Below are positions 48,203 to 59,845 of a stretch of 64,000 nt of DNA, one piece after another. Under the pieces are notes generated by a model. The model worked only from the letters and a program-made list of their open reading frames with translations. It was not told the origin of the DNA and did not search any database. The stretch is taken from contig NZ_JAFKHE010000019.1 of assembly GCF_017307495.1 (NCBI RefSeq), positions 62,001 to 126,000 of the forward strand. Reading direction: 5' to 3'. The stretch is from Devosia sp. Lineage in GTDB: Bacteria > Pseudomonadota > Alphaproteobacteria > Rhizobiales > Devosiaceae. The first letter of the stretch is position 1; every line of letters begins with the position of its first letter. Position numbers and translations under genes: made by a program.

Positions 48203-48604
48203 TCACGGCTCGTCTCTGGGCAGGGTCGGCTTGAGGCGCTGCCAGGCGCAGAGGAAGCCCAGGATCAGCCAGTTGATGGCGGGCGCGATGGCGGCGACGA
48301 GGTATTGCACGCCTTCGTTGAACCACATCGAGCTCAGGGTCCAGGGCAGGCCGATGACGATCAGCGAAACGCCGATCAGCGGCTTGGGGACAATGTCGAA
48401 GGGGTCGTACCGCGCCAGCACCTCGAGCGCGAGGATCGCCAGGTAGGCCCAGCCGAACGCGCTGACCGTCAATCGGCAGAGCCACTCCATCAGCCGCGCC
48501 AGGGGCGCGCGCCGGGGCGTGGCAACGCCCTCCGGGGGCGGATCCGGTTCGCGCCGGCGGCGGCGACGCGTGGCGCGCGGGGGCTGGTCGTGCGGGGCAG
48601 TCAT
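48203..48604 (-). CDS. Membrane protein of unknown function
   Basis: A 133-residue protein: a basic, Pro/Arg-rich N-terminus (RRRRRREPDPPPEG), then three hydrophobic segments (LTVSAFGWAYLAILALEVL, PLIGVSLIVIGLPWTLS, VQYLVAAIAPAINWLILGF). No family recognised. It is divergent from the winged-helix regulator gene, with a 105-base gap. Confidence 0.65.
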   Translation of the reverse strand: MTAPHDQPPRATRRRRRREPDPPPEGVATPRRAPLARLMEWLCRLTVSAFGWAYLAILALEVLARYDPFDIVPKPLIGVSLIVIGLPWTLSSMWFNEGVQYLVAAIAPAINWLILGFLCAWQRLKPTLPRDEP

Positions 48605-48709
48605 GCGGCGATGATTAGCGCGCTGCAGTATGCATTTGCTTAGCGCGGGGCCCGGGGCCGACGCCGGCCTGACTGATGACCGGCGCGCGGCGCGGCGCTA
48701 TGGTCGGGC

Positions 48710-50241
48710 ATGGGGACGCATAATATCAGCTTCGGTCCGTTCGTGCTCGACCGCGCCGCGGGCAGCGTGCAGCGGGACGGTGTTGCCGTGCCGCTGGGAC
48801 AGCGGGCGTTCGACCTGCTGGTCGCGCTGGTCGAAGCCGATGGCGCGGCGGTCGACAAGGATGCGCTCATGGCATCGGCCTGGCCGGGGCTGTTCGTCGA
48901 AGAGGCGAACCTCTCCGTGCAGATCGCCGCCCTGCGCAAGGCGCTCGGCAAGGCGCCGGACGGACAGGAATGGATCACGACCGTGCCGCGGGTCGGCTAC
49001 CGCCTGCCGCGGCCGACCCGCCTGCCCGATGCCGTGCCGATGCAGCGGCCGACCGTGGCGGTGCTGCCCTTCACCACGCCGCCGGACGACCGGGAGCAGG
49101 CCTATTTCGCCGACGGCGTGGTCGAAGACCTGATCACGGCGCTGTCGCGGTTCAGGACGTTTGCGGTGGTGTCGCGCAACGCCTCGTTCGGCTATCGCGA
49201 GCGCGGGCTGGATGCGGCGGCGATCGCCGGGCTGGGCGTCCGCTATGTCGTCGAAGGCATGGTGCGGCGTCGCGGCGCGCAACTCCGGGTCAGTGTGCGG
49301 CTGGTCGAGACGGCGGGCGCCACGCAGCTGTGGGCCCAGCAGTTCGACGGCGACGGGGCGGCGCTGTTCGATTTCCTCGATGCCGTGGTGGTCGCCGTGG
49401 TGGGGTTCGTCGAGCCGGAAGTGCGGCGGGCGGAAATCGAGCGGGCGCGCCGCAAGCAGCCCGGCAGCCTCGATGCCTACGACCTCTACCTGCGGGCGCT
49501 GCCACTGTTTCGCGGGACGTCGGCCGAGGTGCGGGCCGAGGCGATACGCCTGCTGGAGGAGTCGATACGGCTCGATCCGGGGTTTGCCACGGCGCTGGCG
49601 CATGCGGCCTGGGCGTATGAAAGGCAGGAGACCTTCGGGCTCGGCGCGACGCCGGAGGAGCGGGCGCGGGCGGTTCAGCTCGCCGAGGCGGCGCTGGTGG
49701 CGGGGCCCGACGATCCGCTGGTGCAGGCGATCTCGGGGCTGGTGCTGATGGCGCTGGGCGGCCAGTGGCGGCGGTGCCTCGCCATGATGGGCGAGGCGGT
49801 GGCGGCCAATCCGAACAATGCCACGATCCTGTCGCTCGCGGCGTTCTGCAACGTCATGTTCGGCGACCTGGAGTTCGGACGCGAGCTCTATCTCAAGGCC
49901 CTGCAGATCTCGCCCGGTGCGCTCGACAATTACGAACTGCTGGTCGGGGTCGGCCTCGCCGACCTGTTCAGGGCGACTTCGCCAAGTCGGTGGAGTGGTC
50001 ACTGCGCAGCGTCGCGGCCAATGGGGAGTGGCTGGGCGCATACTGGGCGCTGGCCGCCGCCTACGCCCACCTCGAGCGCCTGGACGAGGCGCGCGCCACG
50101 GTGGCCGCCATCCGCGAACGGGCGCCGCACCTCAGGGTATCGAGCATGATCCGCAACGGCAGCCGCTTTCCCGAGCCGTATCGCAGCCAGCGGCACGAGC
50201 GGATCGTCGCCGGGCTGCGCAAGGCCGGGTTGCCCGAGTAG
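48710..50241 (+). pseudogene. Winged-helix/TPR regulator (CadC-like) with a one-base frameshift
   Basis: An N-terminal winged-helix DNA-binding domain of the OmpR type (about residues 5-100, AFDLLVALVEADGAAVDKDA, ITTVPRVGYRL) is followed by a TolB/FlgO-like domain (PTVAVLPFTTPPDDREQAYF) and tetratricopeptide repeats. The first frame runs to DLFR near 49969. The natural continuation (GDFAKSVEWSLRSVAANGEW..., ending GLRKAGLPE at 50241) lies in another frame. One extra C at about 49969 restores a protein of about 510 residues. As read, the last about 90 residues are replaced by a low-complexity tail. Either a sequencing error or recent damage. The target genes are unknown. Confidence 0.85.
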
Positions 50242-50351
50242 CCGACACGATTTGCATCATTTTGGCCCCGGCTTTGGGACACAAAGCCAGGGCTCGCGTC
50301 AGTTTCGCTCGTGTCCGGCGCATGTCAGCCGGCGAACGCGAGGAGACCGAG

Positions 50352-50549
50352 ATGAGCCTGATCGATGCACGCGCCGCCATCGCCCGCCACGCCGATCGCC
50401 CCAGCCTCATGGCGCGGGCCCGGGCGTGGCTGGCCGGACTGATCGCCGACCTGTGCGCCGGTGCCGACGCACCGGCCGATCCGACGGCCTCGTTCAGCCC
50501 GCGGGAGTGGGCGGACCTGCCCACCCACCATCCGGCGTCGGACGACTGA
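50352..50549 (+). CDS. Small hypothetical protein
   Basis: A 65-residue protein (MSLIDARAAIARHADRPSLM...) with an amphipathic helical N-terminal half and a Pro/Asp-rich end (FSPREWADLPTHHP). The ATG has a GAGGAGA site at good distance, which supports it. No family recognised. It lies between the regulator and the convergent nucleoside hydrolase gene. Confidence 0.55.
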   Translation: MSLIDARAAIARHADRPSLMARARAWLAGLIADLCAGADAPADPTASFSPREWADLPTHHPASDD

Positions 50550-50555
50550 GCGGCC

Positions 50556-51497
50556 TCAGGGCAGGCGGGCGAGCCGCTCGGTGAGCAGGGCGAAGAACCC
50601 GTCGGCATTGCCGGAGCGCAGGAAGTTGACGTTCTTCGGCCGGTTGGTGACGCCCCAGTAGTCGGCGACGGTCATGCCGACCGTCAGCTCGCTTCCGGTC
50701 TCGATCTCGACGTTGATGTGCCGGCCCTGGAACAGGTCGGGCTTGAGCATGTAGGCCATGACGCAAGGGTCGTGCAGCGGGGCGCCCTCGCTCTCGTACT
50801 TCTTGAGGTCGAAGCGCTCGGAAAAGCTCAGCATGTCGTAGACGGCCGCGCCGGCCTTGTTGCCCAGCGCCCGGATGCGCTCGAGGCGCGGCTTGGTCGA
50901 CTGCATCATGTGGGTGACGTCGAGCGGGACCATGGTGATCGGCACGCCCGAGCGCATCACCACGTCGGCGGCGTCGGGATCGACATAGATGTTGAATTCG
51001 GCGGCCGGCGTGATGTTGCCCATCTCGAAGTAGCCGCCGCCCATCAGCACGATTTCCTCGGTGCGGGGGATGATGCGCGGCTCCTTGACCATGGCCATGG
51101 CGACGTTCGTCAGCGGCCCCAGGCAGGCGAGGGTGACGGTCTTTTCCTCGTGCGCGAGCAGGGTCTCGATGAGGTAGTCGATGCCGTGCCGCTCCTCGAG
51201 CTTGAGCTTGGGCAGCGGCAGATCCGGGCCGTCGAGGCCGGTCTCGCCATGGACATGCTCGGCAGTGACGAGGGTGCGGCGCATCGGGCGTTCGCAGCCG
51301 GCATAGACGGCGATGTCCTTGCGGCCGGAGAGCTCGACGACCTTCAGCGCGTTGCGCGCGTTCTGGGCCAGCGTGACGTTGCCGGCCACGGCGACGATGC
51401 CAAGCACCTCGAAGTCCTCGGGCGAGGCCAGGGCGAGCAGGATGGCGACGGCGTCGTCCTGGCCCGGGTCGGTATCGATAATAATCTTGCGTGCCAT
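50556..51497 (-). CDS. Nucleoside hydrolase
   Basis: Splits the N-glycosidic bond of ribonucleosides, for purine or pyrimidine salvage. The 313-residue protein begins RKIIIDTDPGQDDAVAILL, the calcium-binding DTDPGxDD motif of inosine-uridine-type hydrolases. Other family blocks are TLACLGPLTNVAMA, LMGGGYFEMGNITPAAEFNI and DPCVMAYML with a late Asp-containing active-site region. The ATG at 51497 fits the family; the frame is open further upstream. Exact base preference is unknown. Confidence 0.93.
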   Translation of the reverse strand: MARKIIIDTDPGQDDAVAILLALASPEDFEVLGIVAVAGNVTLAQNARNALKVVELSGRKDIAVYAGCERPMRRTLVTAEHVHGETGLDGPDLPLPKLKLEERHGIDYLIETLLAHEEKTVTLACLGPLTNVAMAMVKEPRIIPRTEEIVLMGGGYFEMGNITPAAEFNIYVDPDAADVVMRSGVPITMVPLDVTHMMQSTKPRLERIRALGNKAGAAVYDMLSFSERFDLKKYESEGAPLHDPCVMAYMLKPDLFQGRHINVEIETGSELTVGMTVADYWGVTNRPKNVNFLRSGNADGFFALLTERLARLP

Positions 51498-51636
51498 GGG
51501 TTTGGCGCGAACCTCTCGCAGTTTGATTCCGGCGGCATGATAGGGGCGGCGGTCGCAGGCGTCGACTGGGCGCATGAGCCCCGTGGAACAACCGGCGGGA
51601 CCGCGCGTTGATGGGCACCTTCGAGGGGACCCGAGA

Positions 51637-52872
51637 GTGCGCAAGCCATTGACCGCCGCCCGCCGCAAGGCGCTAGCCGCCGATATCGCCCGGACCAATT
51701 TCGAGCGCGTCATGCACAACGCGGCGCAGATGGCGATCATCCTGGTCGGCATCGTCGTCGCCTTCGTGGCCATCCGCGAGGCGCAGGTCATCCTCGCGCC
51801 GCTGTTCCTCGCCATCACCATCGGGCTGGCATTCGGGCCGGTGGCCGACATGCTTGAGAACCGCGGCATCCCCGAGGGGGTGTCGGCGGCGGTGGTGGTC
51901 CTGGGGTTGCTGCTGGTCATCGTGTCCGGCGGCGCCCTGTTCTATGGCCCGCTCAGCGAGTGGGCCGACCGCATTCCGGTGATCTGGAGCCGGCTGCAGA
52001 CCGAGATGCGCAACTGGCAGGAGCCAATCTCGGCGCTGACCAACCTGCAGGAACAGGTCAAGGGCGTGCTCGGCGGCCAGGACAAGGTAGAGGTGCGCGT
52101 CGACGACGGCAGCACCGTCACCGGCATCGCCATGCTGGCGCCGGCCGTGTTCGCGCAGGTGCTGGTGTTCCTCGTGTCGCTCTACTTCTTCCTCGCAACG
52201 CGCGAAAGCATCCGGATCGCGACCCTGTCGCTGTGCTTTTCGCGGCGCATGCGCTGGCGCGCAGCGCACGTGTTCCAGGATGTCGAGCAGAAGGTGTCGA
52301 AATACCTGCTCACCATCACCATGGTGAATATCGGCGTGGGGGTGGTGGTGACGGTGCTAATGTGGATCATCGGCATGCCGTCGCCGATCCTGTGGGGCGC
52401 GATGGCGGCGGTGCTGAACTATGTCCCCTTCGTCGGGCAGGCGTTCATGGCGCTGCTCCTGTTCCTTGCCGGGCTTGGCTCGGGCGGCAGCCTCGGGGCC
52501 GCGTTCGTGCCGGTTGGCCTGTACTGGGCGGTGAACTTCGTCGAGGGCAACTTCGTCACCCCGAACCTGCTGGGGGCGACGATGACGGTGAATCCGTTCC
52601 TGATCTTCCTGTCGCTGACCTTCTGGCTGTGGGCATGGGGGCCGGTTGGCGGCCTGATCGCGGTGCCTTCGCTGCTCATCGTGCTGTCGCTGATCACGCA
52701 CATCCTGCCGATGCGCCCGCTGCCGTCCCGCAAGGAGCGGCTGCTGGTGCGCCAGAAGGCGAGGCTCGAGGTGGCTGAGGCGCAGCCCGTCGCGGCCAGC
52801 CCCGAACCTTCGGCGGCGGTGCCGGCGGCGCGCAAGCGTCCGTCCCGCGCCAAGGCGGCCGCCACGCCCTAG
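51637..52872 (+). CDS. AI-2E-family transporter (UPF0118)
   Basis: A roughly 410-residue inner-membrane protein with about eight helices. Family blocks include LAPLFLAITIGLAFGPVADML, VSLYFFLATRES, VLNYVPFVGQAFMALLLFLAG and NFVEGNFVTPNLLG. Members are called autoinducer-2 exporters or sodium/proton antiporters; this one cannot be placed. The C-terminus is a charged Ala/Pro tail. I prefer the GTG at 51637, which follows GAGGGG; an in-frame ATG at 51574 would add 21 residues without a ribosome binding site. Confidence 0.87.
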   Translation: MRKPLTAARRKALAADIARTNFERVMHNAAQMAIILVGIVVAFVAIREAQVILAPLFLAITIGLAFGPVADMLENRGIPEGVSAAVVVLGLLLVIVSGGALFYGPLSEWADRIPVIWSRLQTEMRNWQEPISALTNLQEQVKGVLGGQDKVEVRVDDGSTVTGIAMLAPAVFAQVLVFLVSLYFFLATRESIRIATLSLCFSRRMRWRAAHVFQDVEQKVSKYLLTITMVNIGVGVVVTVLMWIIGMPSPILWGAMAAVLNYVPFVGQAFMALLLFLAGLGSGGSLGAAFVPVGLYWAVNFVEGNFVTPNLLGATMTVNPFLIFLSLTFWLWAWGPVGGLIAVPSLLIVLSLITHILPMRPLPSRKERLLVRQKARLEVAEAQPVAASPEPSAAVPAARKRPSRAKAAATP

Positions 52873-52944
52873 CCGAACGGCCAGCCTTGACGGCGGGGGC
52901 CCAACACAAGCACCTTCGCCACTTCCGGATTCAAGAGGTGGGCG

Positions 52945-54795
52945 ATGGCGGGCGCGGTGGCTGCGCATGCGGCGGATGTGGCGGCGCATGGCGGGATCGA
53001 CCTCATGCAGGTCGTGGCACTGCTGGGCGCGGGGGTAATCGCCGTTCCGCTGTTCCGCCGGCTGGGGCTCGGCTCGGTGCTCGGCTATCTCGCCGCCGGG
53101 CTGGTGATCGGGCCGTTCGGGCTGAAGCTGGTGGGCGATCCGCAGGCGGTGCTGCACGCGGCGGAACTGGGCGTCGTGCTATTCCTGTTCATCGTCGGGC
53201 TCGAGATGGAGCCGGCCAAGCTGTGGGGCCTGCGCAAGCAGATCTTCGGGCTGGGCGTGCTGCAGGTGGCGCTGTGCGGGCTGGTGCTGACGGTGGCAGG
53301 CATCGTCGTCCTCGGTCTCGCCCCGCCGGTGGCATTCGTGGCCGGCATGGGGTTCGTGCTGACCTCGACCGCCATCGTGATGCAGATTCTCGGCGAGCGC
53401 GGCGAACTGCAGAGCCCGGCGGGGCAGAGGATCGTCTCGGTGCTGCTGCTCGAGGACCTCGCCATCGTGCCGCTGCTCGCCATCGTGGCCTTCCTTTCGC
53501 CGGGCGGCGACACAGGAGCATCGATGACGCAGCGCTGGATCAGCGTCGGTGTCGCCGCGGCGGCCATCGTGGCGGTGGTGTTCGCCGGGCGCTGGGTGCT
53601 GAACCCGGTGTTCCGGATTCTCGCCGCGTCGAAGGCGCGCGAGGTGATGACGGCGGCGGCGCTGCTTGTGGTGCTGGGCGCGGCGCTGATCATGCAGGCC
53701 GGTGGGCTGTCGATGGCGATGGGCGCGTTCCTGGCCGGCGTGCTGCTGTCGACCTCGACCTTCCGCCACCAGCTCGAGGCGGACGTCGAGCCGTTCAGGG
53801 GGTTGCTGCTGGGGCTGTTCTTCCTCGCCGTCGGCATGGCGCTCGACCTCGACGTGGTGATGTCGAACTGGCAGTTCATTGCCATCGCCGCCCTCGGCTA
53901 CATGGCGCTCAAGGGGCTTGCCATCTACGGGCTGGCGCGGCTGCTGGGCGGCAGCAATGCGGTGGCGCTGGAGCGGGCCGTGCTGATGGCGCAGGGCGGC
54001 GAGTTCGCCTTCGTGCTCTATGCCACGGCGGTCTCGGGCGGGCTGCTCAGCGCCGAACTCAATGCCAGCTTCACCGCAACGGTCATCATCTCGATGGTGC
54101 TGACGCCGTTCTCGACCATGCTGCTGAAGCTGATCCCCCGGCCGGCGCAGTCGCTCGACGGCGTCGAGCGGCCGGAGGGACTGACCGGCACCGTGCTGCT
54201 GATCGGCTTCGGCCGGTTCGGCCAGATCGCCAGCCAGCCGCTGATCGCCAAGGGGCAGCACACGATCTCGATCATCGACAACGACGTCGAGATGATCCAG
54301 GTGGCGCAGACCTTCGGGTTCAAGATCTACTATGGCGACGGCACGCGTCTCGACATCCTGCATGCGGCAGGCGCGGCCTCGGCCGACCTCGTGCTCGTCT
54401 GCGTCGACAGGAAGGAGGCGGCGACCCGCATCGTCGAACTGGTGAAGTCCGAGTTCCCGCTCGCCAAGGTCATGGCGCGGGCTTTCGACCGCGGCCATGC
54501 GCTGGAACTGGTCAAGGCCGGCGCGGACTACCAGTTGCGCGAGGTGTTCGAGAGCGCGCTCGAGTTCGGCGCCGAGGTGCTGCGCGAGCTCGATGTCGAC
54601 ATGGTCGAGGTCGGCGAGATCGTCGAGGGCGTGCGCGAGCGCGACCGGCAGCGCTTTGCGGCGCAGATGGTGGGCGGTATTCTCGCGGGCCGCGATCTGC
54701 TCAGGGCCAATGCGGAGGACCAGGCGCGCGAGAGCGGGACGGTGGCCGGACCGTCGACGCCGATCATCGCCCCCGAGGATGGCGCGAAGGCGTAG
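52945..54795 (+). CDS. Monovalent cation:proton antiporter, CPA2/Kef type
   Basis: A 616-residue protein. Residues about 20-400 form the membrane antiporter domain (ALLGAGVIAVPLFRRLGLGS, GLEMEPAKLWGLRKQIFGLG, then MGFVLTSTAIVMQILGE, the half-crossing helix region, and VLLLEDLAIVPL). Residues about 412-530 are a TrkA-N/RCK domain with the nucleotide loop VLLIGFGRFGQIASQPL and the Asp of SIIDND. This architecture is typical of glutathione-gated potassium efflux proteins KefB/KefC. The ATG at 52945 follows AGAGGTGGG. No ancillary KefF/KefG gene is adjacent. Confidence 0.9.
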   Translation: MAGAVAAHAADVAAHGGIDLMQVVALLGAGVIAVPLFRRLGLGSVLGYLAAGLVIGPFGLKLVGDPQAVLHAAELGVVLFLFIVGLEMEPAKLWGLRKQIFGLGVLQVALCGLVLTVAGIVVLGLAPPVAFVAGMGFVLTSTAIVMQILGERGELQSPAGQRIVSVLLLEDLAIVPLLAIVAFLSPGGDTGASMTQRWISVGVAAAAIVAVVFAGRWVLNPVFRILAASKAREVMTAAALLVVLGAALIMQAGGLSMAMGAFLAGVLLSTSTFRHQLEADVEPFRGLLLGLFFLAVGMALDLDVVMSNWQFIAIAALGYMALKGLAIYGLARLLGGSNAVALERAVLMAQGGEFAFVLYATAVSGGLLSAELNASFTATVIISMVLTPFSTMLLKLIPRPAQSLDGVERPEGLTGTVLLIGFGRFGQIASQPLIAKGQHTISIIDNDVEMIQVAQTFGFKIYYGDGTRLDILHAAGAASADLVLVCVDRKEAATRIVELVKSEFPLAKVMARAFDRGHALELVKAGADYQLREVFESALEFGAEVLRELDVDMVEVGEIVEGVRERDRQRFAAQMVGGILAGRDLLRANAEDQARESGTVAGPSTPIIAPEDGAKA

Positions 54796-54849
54796 AGCCT
54801 TTCATGTCCCCTCGGGCCGTGGGGTTTGGTCACCGATGCACCCCGGATA

Positions 54850-54940
54850 CTCGGTGTCATCCGTGCGAAAGCAGGGACCCATTTCGCCGCCCGCGCCAGC
54901 TGTGAGTTGGGTCCCTGCTTTCGCAGGGATGACATCCGAG
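54850..54940. repeat. Dispersed palindromic repeat, family A
   Basis: Left arm ctcggtgtcatccgtgcg with aaagcagggaccca, right arm the near-exact mirror ending gatgacatccgag, around a spacer of about 27 bases. In reverse complement it matches the element at 46181-46273, including parts of the spacer (gcgaaatgggtccctgc). It lies between the antiporter gene and the glycogen operon and could form a terminating hairpin. The rest of the 54796-55093 gap shows no gene. Confidence 0.85.
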
Positions 54941-55093
54941 GGCGGTGCCCCGATCGTCTCCCCACGAGCAATAACCGTCTATCGTTTAGGCAGACTGCCC
55001 TGGAACCGTTCTCAACGGGACTTCACAGCCATGCGATTCAGTGCAAGGGTTGCGGCTTAGAGGGGAAATCTTGATCATGCATGGATTGCGACA

Positions 55094-57571
<2,478 letters not shown>

Positions 57572-57574
57572 CGG

Positions 57575-59767
57575 GTGACCAAATCCAAGTGGCAAGCAGC
57601 TGACAGCGACGTCGCGGCGATCGTCGCGGGTCGCCATTCCGACCCGTTCGGGGTGCTGGGCCTGCACCAGGTCGGGGACATCTGGGTGGCGCGGACATTC
57701 ATCCCGCACGCCGTGACGGTTTCGGCCCGGACCATCGACAACCGCATCCTGGGCGAGTTGCAGCCGCGCGGCGACGGCTTTTTCGAGGGCGAAGTCAAGG
57801 TCAGCGGCCACCTGCCGGTGAGCTACCACGCGCGCAACGACGGCGGCGAATGGGATGTGCTCGACCCATACAGCTTCGGGCCGGTGCTCGGGCCGATGGA
57901 CGACTACTACATCGGCGAGGGCTCGCACCTGCGGCTGTTCGACAAGCTGGGTGCGCATGCCATGGAGTTCGAGGGCGTGCGGGGGACGCACTTCGCCGTG
58001 TGGGCGCCGAATGCCCGGCGCGTCAGCGTCGTCGGACCGTTCAACGAATGGGACGGGCGGCGCCATCCGATGCGGGTGCGCATCAATACCGGCGTGTGGG
58101 AAGTGTTCATCCCCAATATCGGCCCGGGCGAGATCTACAAGTACGAGATCGTCGGGGCGAACGGGCAGTTGCGGCCGCTCAAGGCCGATCCGTTCGCGCA
58201 GCAGTCGGAGCTGAGGCCCAAGACCGCCTCGGTGGTGGCCGACCCAGCTCCGTTCGAATGGAGCGACGCGGCCTACCTGGCGGAGCGGGCCAAGGCCGAC
58301 TGGCGGCGCAGGCCCGTCTCCATCTACGAGGTGCATCTGGGCTCCTGGCGGCGGCGGGCCGACGGCTCGTTCATGAGCTACGACCAGCTGGCCGAGCAGC
58401 TCATCCCCTATGCGGCGGATTCCGGCTTCACCCACCTCGAGCTGCTGCCGATCACCGAGCACCCGTTCGACCCGAGCTGGGGTTACCAGCCGACCGGGCT
58501 GTATGCGCCGACGGCGCGGTTCGGCGATCCGCGCGGCTTTGCGCGCTTCGTCGACAAGGCGCATGCGGCCGGGCTGGGCGTGATCCTCGACTGGGTGCCG
58601 GCGCACTTCCCGACCGACGAGCACGGGCTTGCCCGCTTCGACGGCACGGCGCTGTACGAGCATCTCGACCCGCGCAAGGGCTACCACCCCGACTGGAACA
58701 CGGCGATCTACAATTTCGGGCGCAAGGAGGTGGTGAGCTTCCTCGTCAACAACGCGCTGTACTGGCTGGAGAAGTTCCACCTCGACGGACTGCGGGTCGA
58801 TGCCGTGGCGTCGATGCTCTATCTCGATTACTCCCGACAGCCGGGGCAGTGGGTGCCGAACCAGTTCGGCGGCAACCACAACCTCGAGGCGGTCGAATTC
58901 CTCAAGCGGGTGAATACCGAGGCCTATCGGCAGCATCCGGGCGTGATGATGATCGCCGAGGAGTCGACGTCATGGAGCGGGGTCAGCGCGCCGGCCGACA
59001 AGGGCGGGCTCGGCTTCGGCTTCAAGTGGAACATGGGGTTCATGAACGACACGTTGCGTTTCATGAGCCGCAACCCGATCCATCGCCGCTTCCACCACAG
59101 CGACATGACCTTCGCGGCACTCTACGCCTATTCGGAGAACTTCATCCTGCCGCTCAGCCACGACGAAGTGGTGCACGGCAAGGGCTCGCTGCTGTCGAAG
59201 ATGGGCGGCGACGACTGGGGGCAGTTCGCCGGCCTGCGCGCCTACTACGGCTTCATGTGGGGCTGGCCGGGCAAGAAGCTGCTGTTCATGGGCCAGGAGT
59301 TCGCGCAGCGCGACGAATGGAACGAGGCGCGCGGGCTCGACTGGTGGCTGCTCGATGCGCCTTCGCACGAGGGCATTCGTCGCCTCGTCACCGATCTCAA
59401 CGCCCTGTACCGCGAATTGCCGGCGCTGCATGCCCGCGACAACGAGCCGGAGGGTTTCGAGTGGCTGATCGGGAACGACCAGCAGAACTCGGTGTTCGCC
59501 TTTGCCCGCAAGGCGCCGGGCACGCATCCCGTGGTGGTGATCGCCAACATGACGCCGGTGCCGCGCGACAGCTATCGGGTGCCGATGCCGCTTGCCGGCA
59601 ACTGGGTGGAGCGGCTCAATACGGATGCCGGCTGGTACGGCGGAACCAACAAGGGCAACCAGGGCAGGGTGGTTGCCAAGGCCAGCGAGGTCGAAGGTCT
59701 CGGCCCGTATGCCGATCTCTACCTGCCACCGATGTCGACTTTGTACTTGAAGTACGATCCCGCCTGA
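57575..59767 (+). CDS. glgB: 1,4-alpha-glucan branching enzyme
   Basis: Makes alpha-1,6 branches in glycogen (GH13). The 730-residue protein has an N-terminal CBM48 region (about 110-215, THFAVWAPNARRVSVVGPFN, where FNEWDG follows) and the catalytic barrel: ELLPITEHPFDPSWGYQPTG, DGLRVDAVASMLY with the nucleophile Asp, VMMIAEESTSW with the acid/base Glu, and LPLSHDEVVHGKGSL. Start GTG at 57575, just after glgP. The C-terminal domain is all-beta, as usual. The length matches E. coli GlgB (728). Confidence 0.97.
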   Translation: MTKSKWQAADSDVAAIVAGRHSDPFGVLGLHQVGDIWVARTFIPHAVTVSARTIDNRILGELQPRGDGFFEGEVKVSGHLPVSYHARNDGGEWDVLDPYSFGPVLGPMDDYYIGEGSHLRLFDKLGAHAMEFEGVRGTHFAVWAPNARRVSVVGPFNEWDGRRHPMRVRINTGVWEVFIPNIGPGEIYKYEIVGANGQLRPLKADPFAQQSELRPKTASVVADPAPFEWSDAAYLAERAKADWRRRPVSIYEVHLGSWRRRADGSFMSYDQLAEQLIPYAADSGFTHLELLPITEHPFDPSWGYQPTGLYAPTARFGDPRGFARFVDKAHAAGLGVILDWVPAHFPTDEHGLARFDGTALYEHLDPRKGYHPDWNTAIYNFGRKEVVSFLVNNALYWLEKFHLDGLRVDAVASMLYLDYSRQPGQWVPNQFGGNHNLEAVEFLKRVNTEAYRQHPGVMMIAEESTSWSGVSAPADKGGLGFGFKWNMGFMNDTLRFMSRNPIHRRFHHSDMTFAALYAYSENFILPLSHDEVVHGKGSLLSKMGGDDWGQFAGLRAYYGFMWGWPGKKLLFMGQEFAQRDEWNEARGLDWWLLDAPSHEGIRRLVTDLNALYRELPALHARDNEPEGFEWLIGNDQQNSVFAFARKAPGTHPVVVIANMTPVPRDSYRVPMPLAGNWVERLNTDAGWYGGTNKGNQGRVVAKASEVEGLGPYADLYLPPMSTLYLKYDPA

Positions 59768-59845
59768 GAGCGGGACGAACCAGGGGTTGATGCGTGACCG
59801 AACCGGCAATCAGGGTAACCGGTCACGCCGCGTGGGGAGGAATGC

